Shown: positions 17,930 to 24,639 of the stretch, one piece after another
How the letters are laid out: the number at the start of each line of letters is the position of its first letter
Position numbering within the stretch: the first letter of the stretch is position 1
DNA from: Eubacteriales bacterium
GTDB taxonomy: Bacteria > Bacillota > Clostridia > Oscillospirales > Acutalibacteraceae
Length of the DNA: 49,019 bases
Direction of reading: 5' to 3'
Assembly (NCBI GenBank): GCA_029225565.1
Contig: JAQXWS010000045.1
Coordinates: 1 to 49,019 of the forward strand
The notes under the pieces: model-generated
Seen by the model: only the letters and a program-made list of their open reading frames with translations
What the model was told of the DNA's origin: nothing
Databases searched by the model: none
Program-made: the position numbers and the translations under genes

Positions 17930-17958
17930 ATTATACATGTTTTTTGTCCAAAAGTCAA
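17930..17958 (-). promoter_or_regulatory. Promoter of the methyltransferase operon, with a direct repeat
   Basis: On the minus strand TTGACT (17953-17958), a 17-bp spacer and TATAAT (17930-17935). The hexamer TGGACA occurs twice (plus-strand TGTCCA at 17926-17931 and 17945-17950), once inside the spacer and once overlapping the -10, where a repressor could act. Confidence 0.75.
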
Positions 17959-18053
17959 TGCTTTTATAAAAATCAGGATGTTAACACGCAATGAAACTAA
18001 TCTTTTGTACTTGAACGGCAAAAGCCTTGTGCCTCAAAGCTTTTAGAGCATAG

Positions 18054-18102
18054 AAAAAGAACGAAAGTTGCAATACTAATGGTATCATAACTTTCGTTCT
18101 TT
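18054..18102 (-). terminator. Terminator of the tRNA-Leu gene
   Basis: A perfect 14-bp stem (18089-18102 with 18056-18069) around a 19-nt loop starts two bases after the CCA end of the tRNA and ends in a T-rich tract on the minus strand. Confidence 0.8.
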
Positions 18103-18104
18103 AG

Positions 18105-18189
18105 TGGTGCACCTGACAGGAATCGAACCTGCACATGTCTCCATACTAGATCCTAAGTCTAGCGCGTCTGCCAGTTCCGCCACAGGTGC
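18105..18189 (-). tRNA. tRNA-Leu, anticodon TAG
   Basis: The minus-strand sequence folds as a class II tRNA of 85 nt including an encoded CCA: acceptor arms GCACCTG and CAGGTGC, discriminator A, D-arm GGCGGAACTGGCAGACGC, anticodon stem CTAGA/TCTAG with loop CTTAGGA (anticodon TAG), a short variable arm and the T-loop TTCGATT. It would read CUN leucine codons. Confidence 0.93.
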
Positions 18190-18243
18190 ATTGCTCAAAT
18201 ATAATAGCACAAAGAAATTGCAAATGCAAGAACTTTTTGCGGT

Positions 18244-18858
18244 TTACCGGCCTTTATCAAATGAGCGACAAACGAACTTTACGCCCATATCATCAGCTAT
18301 TTTTTTTGACTTTGCGATATTCTCGGCGCCGATAACATCCACAACGGACAGGCGCACATCATCGCAGTACTTGCCACACTCTTTTGCAAAATCCAGCATG
18401 GCGGGATAAGCCCTGCCGGGATAAATATTGCGAGTAATCTTGTCATAAGCGTCAGAGTCCGGCTCGTTTAGAGAGATGGACACGCTGTCAAAAGCCAAGC
18501 CTATCTCCTTGGCGGTGGGACGCTGGTTGATAAGGTCGGACAGTCCGTTGGTGTTGAGCCTCAGCTTTATTTGCGGATTCACAGTTCGAAGGTACCGCGC
18601 AGCAGCCAACAAAACGTCCAATCTGCAGGTGGGCTCGCCATATCCACAGAACACGGCGTTGTCCACATTGCTAAAGCCCCATTGGTCTATAGCCGCCTTG
18701 ACTTCCTCCAAGGTGGGCTCGCTGCCGTGATACCACATTTCCTTTGCCTCACCTACGGTATCGGTCTGGTTGCGTATGCAAAAGGCACAGTTGCACGGAC
18801 ACTGATTGGTAATATTAAAATAAACTCCGCCCTCCAGGGTATAAATAATATCTGCCAT
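18244..18858 (-). CDS. Radical SAM protein, TatD-linked family
   Basis: A ~204-residue radical SAM protein. The 4Fe-4S motif is CPCNCAFC (C-x3-C-x2-C) in NITNQCPCNCAFCIRNQ; CGYGEPT is the SAM-binding glycine motif and LRLNTNG the next conserved strand. This short form, opening with IIYTLEGGVYFNITNQCPC, resembles the TatD-linked radical SAM family of Firmicutes, whose substrate is unknown. The frame extends to an ATG at 18879, but the AGGAG site overlaps that region, so the start at 18858 is preferred. No tatD lies next to it; it is divergent from a MocR regulator. Confidence 0.85.
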   Translation of the reverse strand: MADIIYTLEGGVYFNITNQCPCNCAFCIRNQTDTVGEAKEMWYHGSEPTLEEVKAAIDQWGFSNVDNAVFCGYGEPTCRLDVLLAAARYLRTVNPQIKLRLNTNGLSDLINQRPTAKEIGLAFDSVSISLNEPDSDAYDKITRNIYPGRAYPAMLDFAKECGKYCDDVRLSVVDVIGAENIAKSKKIADDMGVKFVCRSFDKGR

Positions 18859-18885
18859 AATATACACATCTCCTTGCAATACAAT

Positions 18886-18913
18886 AGTATATAGTATATA
18901 ATAATTCTGTCAA
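18886..18913 (-). promoter_or_regulatory. Promoter for the radical SAM gene
   Basis: On the minus strand TTGACA (18908-18913), a 16-bp spacer and TATACT (18886-18891). It lies in the 75-100 bp divergent spacer shared with the MocR gene, so that regulator could control it. Confidence 0.65.
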
Positions 18914-18954
18914 TAGATAAATAAACAAATTTCATAATATTTTAGGGTACAGAT

Positions 18955-20214
18955 ATGAAAAAATACATAGAAATATACGAATACTACCGTCGGCTGATAA
19001 CAAACGGACAAATGAAATACGGAGACAAAATGCCGTCAATACGCAGCGCAACCACAATATTTTCGGTCAGCAAGACCACTATTGAGAACGCATACTTTGA
19101 GCTACAAGCAGACGGATACATAATATCCAGCCCAAAAAGCGGCTACTATGTGTCGAACTACACACCGATTGAAGCAACGCAGAGCAATGCGGACCCTGAC
19201 GCCCAACACATACTGTACGACCTAAAAAGCGGCGGCGCGGACAAAAACAGCTTTGACATATCTCTGTGGCAAAGATACATAAAAAGCGCATTACGCCAAC
19301 AGGACAGATTGCTGTCGTACAGCGATAATCAGGGCGAAGCAGATTTGCGAGAGGCGCTGGCAAAATATATCAGAGAAAAAAGGAATGTTACAGCCTCCCC
19401 CGACAGAATAGTGGTTGGCGCAGGCGTGCAGAACCTGCTGGGGATTCTGTGTTCCCTGATAGATGACAGGGATACCGTATCCTTTCCGGACAAAAGCTTT
19501 GTGCAGGGAATCAGCGTGTTTAAGGACTACGGCTTTACGGTAAAAACCAGGGACAAAAACGCAAAAATAATATATGTTTCACCGTCCCACATGACCTCCT
19601 ACGGCGATGTAATGAAAACAAAGAGAAGGCTGGAATTGGTAAAGCACAGCGAAATCAATCACAGTCTGGTAATCGAAGATGATTACGACAACGACTTTTT
19701 GTATCAATCAAAGCCTACACCCTCCCTGTTCGCACTGTCAGGGGGAGGAAATGTGGTATATATGGGCTCATTTTCCAATGTGTTGATACCGGGTATTCGT
19801 ATCAGCTTTATGGTACTGACAAAGGAACTGGCAGAAAAGTACAAAAAAAATATAGACAAATATGCTCAGGCCGCCAGCAAAACAGAGCAAATTGCGTTGT
19901 GCCAATACATAAGAGACGGTCATATCAATACCCAAACGAGAAAAATAAGAAGACTATATACAGCAAAGACAAAGCAATTCTACGACGAAATTAACAGACA
20001 AATGAAAAATGTAAATTGCAAAATAAGTGACAACGGTCTGCAAGTAAAAATAGAAGTTCCCCCATTCGATACAACAAGGCTGACGGATAACGGTATAGCT
20101 GTGAATATAAAAGAAGTAACCCAAGATTACGCAAAGCTGGTGATTGTTCCCTCGGCTATTGACAGCAGTGATATTCCGCATATAGTATCCCTGCTCAAGA
20201 AGTCAATAGAATAG
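18955..20214 (+). CDS. MocR-type regulator (GntR HTH fused to an aminotransferase-like domain), PLP lysine position altered
   Basis: A 419-residue fusion. Residues 1-70 form a winged HTH of the GntR family (GDKMPSIRSATTIFSVSKTT and DGYIISSPKSGYYV). Residues 100-419 form a fold-type I aminotransferase-like domain with VGAGVQNLLGIL, SPSHMTSYGDVM and IEDDYDNDFLY. MocR proteins sense PLP or PLP adducts and activate or repress neighbouring genes. In GabR and PdxR the PLP lysine sits in the (T/S)FSK motif; here the motif reads GSFSNVLIPG, with asparagine at residue 275. The domain is otherwise intact and slightly short. It is divergent from the radical SAM gene. Confidence 0.88.
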   Translation: MKKYIEIYEYYRRLITNGQMKYGDKMPSIRSATTIFSVSKTTIENAYFELQADGYIISSPKSGYYVSNYTPIEATQSNADPDAQHILYDLKSGGADKNSFDISLWQRYIKSALRQQDRLLSYSDNQGEADLREALAKYIREKRNVTASPDRIVVGAGVQNLLGILCSLIDDRDTVSFPDKSFVQGISVFKDYGFTVKTRDKNAKIIYVSPSHMTSYGDVMKTKRRLELVKHSEINHSLVIEDDYDNDFLYQSKPTPSLFALSGGGNVVYMGSFSNVLIPGIRISFMVLTKELAEKYKKNIDKYAQAASKTEQIALCQYIRDGHINTQTRKIRRLYTAKTKQFYDEINRQMKNVNCKISDNGLQVKIEVPPFDTTRLTDNGIAVNIKEVTQDYAKLVIVPSAIDSSDIPHIVSLLKKSIE

Positions 20215-20228
20215 GAAACATTTGTTCT

Positions 20229-20252
20229 GATAGTCCGTTTTTCAGGACTATC
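20229..20252. other. Hairpin after the MocR gene
   Basis: GATAGTCC (20229-20236) pairs perfectly with GGACTATC (20245-20252) around an 8-nt loop. It lacks a following T run, so it may be a weak transcript end or a structured leader of the small membrane protein gene. Confidence 0.45.
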
Positions 20253-20327
20253 ATCGTCGATGGTATTGTAATTAATCCTCGTTAAATATACAATGAGATT
20301 GTAACGAAAACACAAGGAGGATTCATT

Positions 20328-20612
20328 ATGAACACAAAGAATTTACTAAAAGGAATTATACTGACAATCGTATCACTGGCAGGCGGATTTTTTGCATTGA
20401 GCGTACCCTTTCGCATATTCTCCACCCTAAGCGGCGACGGAGTAAGAATTCTGTTTGTTACGGAAATTGCGGTTTACTTTGCGGTAGGTATGATATTTCT
20501 TGTTGTCAAGGATAATAAGGAGCAAAAGAAAAGAAAGCAAAAGCAGCAGCAGTTCGCCAGGCAAGAAAAGATAAACAGAGTGAGGGACGAGTGGTATAAT
20601 ATCGCCGCCTGA
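20328..20612 (+). CDS. Small membrane protein of unknown function
   Basis: A 94-residue protein with two predicted membrane helices (about residues 8-28 and 40-60, GIILTIVSLAGGFFALSV and VTEIAVYFAVGMIFLVV), followed by a strongly basic, glutamine-rich cytoplasmic tail (residues 62-90) that could form a helix. I do not recognise the family. The ATG follows a perfect AAGGAGG. A TTGTAA/TACAAT promoter-like pair lies upstream. It is downstream of the MocR gene with a 113-bp gap containing a hairpin, so probably transcribed separately. Function unknown. Confidence 0.6.
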   Translation: MNTKNLLKGIILTIVSLAGGFFALSVPFRIFSTLSGDGVRILFVTEIAVYFAVGMIFLVVKDNKEQKKRKQKQQQFARQEKINRVRDEWYNIAA

Positions 20613-20748
20613 GTAGAGCATACGCTCTCCTCAGACTGTCGATAAAGTGGGTTGAACCACGCCAAATAATATATATAATATGTAACCGATTTCTGCCTCT
20701 CTTTGTAAAGAAAAAAGGGGGTGCGATTTATCGCACTCGGGAAATTGT

Positions 20749-20790
20749 AAAAGTGGCTTAGACATCTAATGATGAATCTAAGCCACTTTT
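20749..20790 (-). terminator. 14-bp hairpin, terminator-like
   Basis: AAAAGTGGCTTAGA (20749-20762) pairs perfectly with TCTAAGCCACTTTT (20777-20790). Flanking A/T runs allow function in either direction. Confidence 0.6.
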
Positions 20791-20910
20791 GGCGTTTTTC
20801 GTTTTTTGCTCAGTCAAGGTACCATCGTACATCTTCCCTCGCAAGAAAACGAAATTCAATCCCATTTCTCGCAGTCTGTCAGCGTGTAGAAATTTATAAT
20901 TTGACTTTTT
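20758..20910 (-). pseudogene. Possible 3' remnant of an unidentified gene
   Basis: A minus-strand frame is open for about 50 codons and ends in TAA at 20758-20760, inside a 14-bp hairpin that would make a natural terminator for it. The product contains HADRLREMGLNFVFL and TEQKTKNAKSGLDSS, which look protein-like rather than random. The only internal ATG (20863-20865) has no clear ribosome binding site, and the frame is blocked upstream. I read it as a degraded 3' end, perhaps from a lost mobile gene, with low confidence. Confidence 0.3.
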
Positions 20911-20920
20911 CTACACGCTG

Positions 20921-20946
20921 AGGAGAGCGAATGCTCTCCTTTTTTG
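20921..20946 (+). terminator. Terminator just before the beta-mannosidase promoter
   Basis: AGGAGAGC (20921-20928) with GCTCTCCT (20933-20940) and a T run to 20945. It isolates the beta-mannosidase promoter from upstream transcription. Confidence 0.75.
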
Positions 20947-20975
20947 TTGACATACAGAAAGCATTATTATATTAT
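20947..20975 (+). promoter_or_regulatory. Promoter for the beta-mannosidase gene
   Basis: TTGACA (20947-20952), a 17-bp spacer and TATTAT (20970-20975), followed by AGGAGAG and the ATG at 21004. A TATAAT at 20975-20980 is an alternative but badly spaced -10. Confidence 0.65.
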
Positions 20976-21003
20976 ATAATTACAACAAAATAGGAGAGAA
21001 GCT

Positions 21004-23541
21004 ATGAAAATCACACTTAACGGAAAATGGATGTTCAAAGCCACGGACGACACAAAGTGGATGAATGCAACCGTACCGGGCTGCAATTTTTTGGACCTGA
21101 TGGACAACGGAATTATCGAAGACCCGTTTCTCTACACCTACGAAAAGGATGTACAATGGGTAGGAAAAAAGGACTGGGAATACAAACGCAGCTTTACTGT
21201 TGACGAAAATCTGCTTGAGGCAGATGATATTTTGCTGAATGCCGATATGCTGGACACAATATGCGATGTCACAGTTAATGGTAAAAAAGTGTTCAGCGGT
21301 GACAACTGCTTTGTGGCATACAGTGTGTCAATAAAGGATTATATTGTACCCGGCGAAAATGAGATTCATATCCTCTTTCACTCGCCGGTAAATTATGTTA
21401 GCGCCAAGTACAAGGAATGTATAACCCCTATCAACAGCAACGGACAGAACGGAATAGTGCATATTCGCAAGCCCCAGTGTCACTTCGGCTGGGACTGGGG
21501 ACCGGTACTGCCTGCCAGCGGTATCACAAAGGATATAGAAATAGAGTTTGTTGACAAAGGCAGGATTGATTACCTTGGTGTAACACAAAAGCTTGAGGGC
21601 GATACTGCCACAATTACCGCAAATGTGGATATAACCGCATACACGGATACAGAATGCAACATCACGGTTATCTCCCCCAACGGCGAAAAGATTACAAAGG
21701 ACGGTGCATCTGCCACCTTTACAATCGAAAATCCTGAGTTATGGTGGACAAAAGAATTGTCCGGCAGCGACAATCAGCCGCTGTACACCGTTACTGCCCA
21801 ACTAAAAAGCGGTAACAAGATGCTGGACACCGCAGAAAAGAAAATCGGAATCAGGACTATTGAGCTTAATAGAGAGCGTGACGAATACGGCCGCAACTTC
21901 CAATTCATACTCAACGGAGTGCCCATATTCATTAAAGGAGCAAACTATATTCCCCCTGACAGCTTTATCACCCGATTTGGCGAAAAGGAATTGAATTATC
22001 TGCTGGACGCAGTACAATTCAGCAATATGAATATGGTCAGAGTGTGGGGCGGCGGCTACTACGAGAGCGACAGTTTCTATGCCGAGTGTGACAAGCGGGG
22101 CATACTGGTATGGCAGGACTTTATGTTTGCGTGTCAGGCATATCCGTTCTTTAATGATGACTTCCTTGATAATGTAAAGAGGGAGGTAGAATACAATGTA
22201 AAGCGTCTGAGTCACCACCCGTCCTTGGCTGTATGGTGCGGCAACAACGAGATTGAGGATATGCACATGGCCTGGGTCCACATGACAAAATATGTTGACT
22301 GGACAGAAACCTTCTTTCACAACATTCTGGGTGAGGAGATTAGGAAGTACGACAATGCAACCCCATACACACCGGGCTCACCCATCGGTGTCAGCCACAA
22401 CAAGGGCGTTGGTGCAGACAATGTTGGCGACACCCACCTGTGGGGCGTGTGGCACGGTCTGCAGCCGATGAATTATTACAGAAAGAGAATGACTCGATTC
22501 TGCAGTGAATTCGGCTTTGAGAGCCTGCCGGACATTAAGTCAATAGAAAAATTTGCAGGCAAAGGAGAACACTCCCTTAACGACAACATATTCCTGGCAC
22601 ACCAAAAATGCACAGGCGGTAATGACAAGATGGTATATTACATAGCTACCCGCTTTCATTTGCCAAAGGAATTTAAGGACTATGTATATCTGTCACAGGT
22701 AACTCAACTGGAATGTATTGCAGATGCTACCGAGCACTGGCGCAGGAACAAGGGCAGATGCAACGGCTCAATGTACTGGCAGTTCAATGACTGCTGGGGC
22801 GTATGCTCGTGGTCCGGCATCGACTACTACGGCAACTACAAGGCGCTCCAATACGGCGCAAGGCATTTTAACGAGCCGCTGTCGTTATCCATCGAGGATA
22901 ACGAAAACCAAATTAACATCTACGCTCTCAACGATTTGAGAGAGGCTAAGGATATTACCTGCCGATACGAAATATTTGATTTTTCCACCGGTGTAATAAA
23001 GACAGAGGAAAAACAGCTTAACATCGGCTCCGTATCAAATCAGTTGGTATTCTCCCTTGACGCAAAGGAGTTGGCAAAGAAATACAACAAGGCCACAACA
23101 GGCGTTGCTGCAAAGCTGATTGCCGACGGCAAAATTGTTCAGCAAAAAACGATACTGCAGGATAAGGAAAAGAATTTGTCCCTACCTAAAGCAAAGCTAA
23201 AAACAAAAATCGAAGTTAACGGACACCGTCTTACTCTCGCTATAACCAGCGACAAATTTGCAAGACTGGTAAATGTGGAGAGCAGTATATCCTCAGCTCC
23301 TTTCAGCGACAACTTTTTTGATATTCTGCCCGGCGAAACAAAGGAGATTACAATAACCGACAGCAGTATATCCGGCAGAGAATTGGCAGAGAGCATAAAT
23401 GTGTACAGCCTGTGCAACATCAATTTTGATAAAAACAAGCTGCACTCATTGGCAAAGCAAATAAAGGTGTATATGTCCCCTACCAACATTGCAAACGCAG
23501 TCCACCACGGCAAGCTGTCAACTGATGTAAAATTTGACTGA
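21004..23541 (+). CDS. Beta-mannosidase, glycoside hydrolase family 2
   Basis: An 845-residue GH2 enzyme. The jelly-roll N-terminal domain contains FGWDWGP (residues 161-167), a signature of beta-mannosidases. The TIM barrel carries the acid/base Glu416 in VWCGNNE and the nucleophile Glu502 in FCSEFGFES. No signal peptide is present, so it cleaves beta-mannosides in the cytoplasm, probably from imported manno-oligosaccharides. The ATG follows an AGGAGAG site, and the gene has its own promoter and hairpin terminator. Together with the GH31 operon it points to plant glycan use. Confidence 0.93.
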   Translation: MKITLNGKWMFKATDDTKWMNATVPGCNFLDLMDNGIIEDPFLYTYEKDVQWVGKKDWEYKRSFTVDENLLEADDILLNADMLDTICDVTVNGKKVFSGDNCFVAYSVSIKDYIVPGENEIHILFHSPVNYVSAKYKECITPINSNGQNGIVHIRKPQCHFGWDWGPVLPASGITKDIEIEFVDKGRIDYLGVTQKLEGDTATITANVDITAYTDTECNITVISPNGEKITKDGASATFTIENPELWWTKELSGSDNQPLYTVTAQLKSGNKMLDTAEKKIGIRTIELNRERDEYGRNFQFILNGVPIFIKGANYIPPDSFITRFGEKELNYLLDAVQFSNMNMVRVWGGGYYESDSFYAECDKRGILVWQDFMFACQAYPFFNDDFLDNVKREVEYNVKRLSHHPSLAVWCGNNEIEDMHMAWVHMTKYVDWTETFFHNILGEEIRKYDNATPYTPGSPIGVSHNKGVGADNVGDTHLWGVWHGLQPMNYYRKRMTRFCSEFGFESLPDIKSIEKFAGKGEHSLNDNIFLAHQKCTGGNDKMVYYIATRFHLPKEFKDYVYLSQVTQLECIADATEHWRRNKGRCNGSMYWQFNDCWGVCSWSGIDYYGNYKALQYGARHFNEPLSLSIEDNENQINIYALNDLREAKDITCRYEIFDFSTGVIKTEEKQLNIGSVSNQLVFSLDAKELAKKYNKATTGVAAKLIADGKIVQQKTILQDKEKNLSLPKAKLKTKIEVNGHRLTLAITSDKFARLVNVESSISSAPFSDNFFDILPGETKEITITDSSISGRELAESINVYSLCNINFDKNKLHSLAKQIKVYMSPTNIANAVHHGKLSTDVKFD

Positions 23542-23552
23542 TAAACACAACA

Positions 23553-23585
23553 AATCCTCCCTATGCTCAATGCGCAGGGAGGATT
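23553..23585 (+). terminator. Hairpin at the end of the beta-mannosidase gene
   Basis: AATCCTCCCT (23553-23562) pairs with AGGGAGGATT (23576-23585). The following CTTGTTAATT tract is only moderately T-rich. Confidence 0.6.
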
Positions 23586-23649
23586 CTTGTTAATTTATGC
23601 CTATGATTCAGGCTTATAAATCACCATCTTTTTTCTGCCAATGTGACAT

Positions 23650-23680
23650 AAAAAGGACAGAAGACAAAAGCCCTCTGTCC
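23650..23680 (-). terminator. Terminator of the CoA-transferase/acyltransferase operon
   Basis: On the minus strand GGACAGA (23674-23680) pairs with TCTGTCC (23655-23661) and is followed by five T. Confidence 0.7.
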
Positions 23681-23692
23681 AAAAATCAATAA

Positions 23693-24613
23693 TTACTTCC
23701 AGGTTTGGATAATCTCCGGGTTTGCAAATATCTCGTCAAGCTTTGCAAAAAACGGAATTGTGTCGCCAAAATCAAGCGCCTTGTGGTCAATACACAAAGA
23801 AATGGGCATTACCAAGCCGACTTCTACCTTGTCATTGCCGTTTTCGTCCTGAACAACAACGGGCTTCTTTTGTGTGGCATTGATACAAAATGCACAAACC
23901 TGCGGCGGAATAATCTCCAGCAATGTACAAGCGCCTCTGAAGTTGCGATACGCAGAACCGATATTGGAAATAGTGGTAGTGCCCTGCTCAATATCGTGCT
24001 TTGTGAGACGGTCGGTTGTAGGTATGGAGTAATATTTTTTCTTTGCATTACCGCTAAGGGTCTTAACCTTATGCTTGCCTGTTTTTGAGCCAACCAGTCG
24101 ATTGATTGTCTGGGCAATCTTGCCTTTTTTGAGGCCCCGGAGAGTATTGTCAAGGGACACCTCAAACATTACCTCGTTCATATCGCTGTTACTCGCTCTG
24201 CGTACAGAATCATTGATGGACTCGGTCATCTCTGTGAGGGACTTGTTGCCCATATCGTGCATATTAATAGTCATCATTTCGCCATTTGGCAGCATCATAG
24301 GCATGGACACATCTACATGGTCGTATGTAGTAAGACAGCCTCTAACCAGCCTTCTGTTGAACTCCAGGTGTGCGTTCATATTGGGTGCGGCCTTAAGACC
24401 CTCACAAATAACCTTGAGCATAACTGTGTTTATGGTGATTTTTTTGCTTTTATCGGTGCAGCCCTCATTGAGCTTTTTGCACTCTGCCATGAACTTGGTT
24501 ACTTCAGGCTCGTAAACAAGGCCTGCGTGTGGGATTGTCTCCCAGCTTTCTGCAGTCATATTGGATACAATTTTTCTTGCAATGCCAAAATGCTTTCTAT
24601 CGGTTACCGCCAT
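23693..24613 (-). CDS. Lipoyl-less 2-oxoacid dehydrogenase E2-like acyltransferase
   Basis: A 306-residue protein consisting only of the CoA-dependent acyltransferase (E2 catalytic) fold. The catalytic motif DHKALDFGD near residue 280 corresponds to DHRxxDG of E2 proteins, with the His and Asp kept but the Gly displaced by Phe-Gly. TTISNIGS matches the conserved TxSNxG strand. There is no lipoyl domain and no E1-binding domain, so it is not a standard pyruvate dehydrogenase component. It lies 26 bp downstream of a CoA-transferase gene. Acyl transfer from a CoA thioester to an unknown small acceptor, as in chloramphenicol acetyltransferase, is a reasonable but unproven idea. Confidence 0.78.
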   Translation of the reverse strand: MAVTDRKHFGIARKIVSNMTAESWETIPHAGLVYEPEVTKFMAECKKLNEGCTDKSKKITINTVMLKVICEGLKAAPNMNAHLEFNRRLVRGCLTTYDHVDVSMPMMLPNGEMMTINMHDMGNKSLTEMTESINDSVRRASNSDMNEVMFEVSLDNTLRGLKKGKIAQTINRLVGSKTGKHKVKTLSGNAKKKYYSIPTTDRLTKHDIEQGTTTISNIGSAYRNFRGACTLLEIIPPQVCAFCINATQKKPVVVQDENGNDKVEVGLVMPISLCIDHKALDFGDTIPFFAKLDEIFANPEIIQTWK

Positions 24614-24639
24614 TATTAATGTCCTCCTAACATTAAATG

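Larger units (their letters stand above)
20613..21003. other. Hairpin-rich spacer before the beta-mannosidase
   Basis: A 391-bp stretch without an intact gene. It contains at least five inverted repeats: 20610-20633 (TGAGTAGAGC with GCTCTCCTCA, one mismatch), GTGCGA/TCGCAC at 20721-20736, a 14-bp stem at 20749-20790, a 13-bp stem at 20880-20920, and an AGGAGAGC/GCTCTCCT terminator at 20921-20946. A coding-like minus-strand fragment ends within the 20749-20790 hairpin. The beta-mannosidase promoter occupies the right end. Confidence 0.6.

Noticed and set aside
14660-18190. Integration of the restriction-modification island into the tRNA-Leu 3' end
   Set aside because: No direct copy of the tRNA 3' end was found at the other border, and no integrase gene is present, so a tRNA-targeted integration cannot be supported.
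20214-20228. SOS-box-like sequence GAAACATTTGTTCT upstream of the small membrane protein gene
   Set aside because: It differs from the consensus in the first two positions, including the conserved G of GAAC, lies more than 90 bp from the start codon and about 40 bp upstream of any plausible -35, so it is probably chance.
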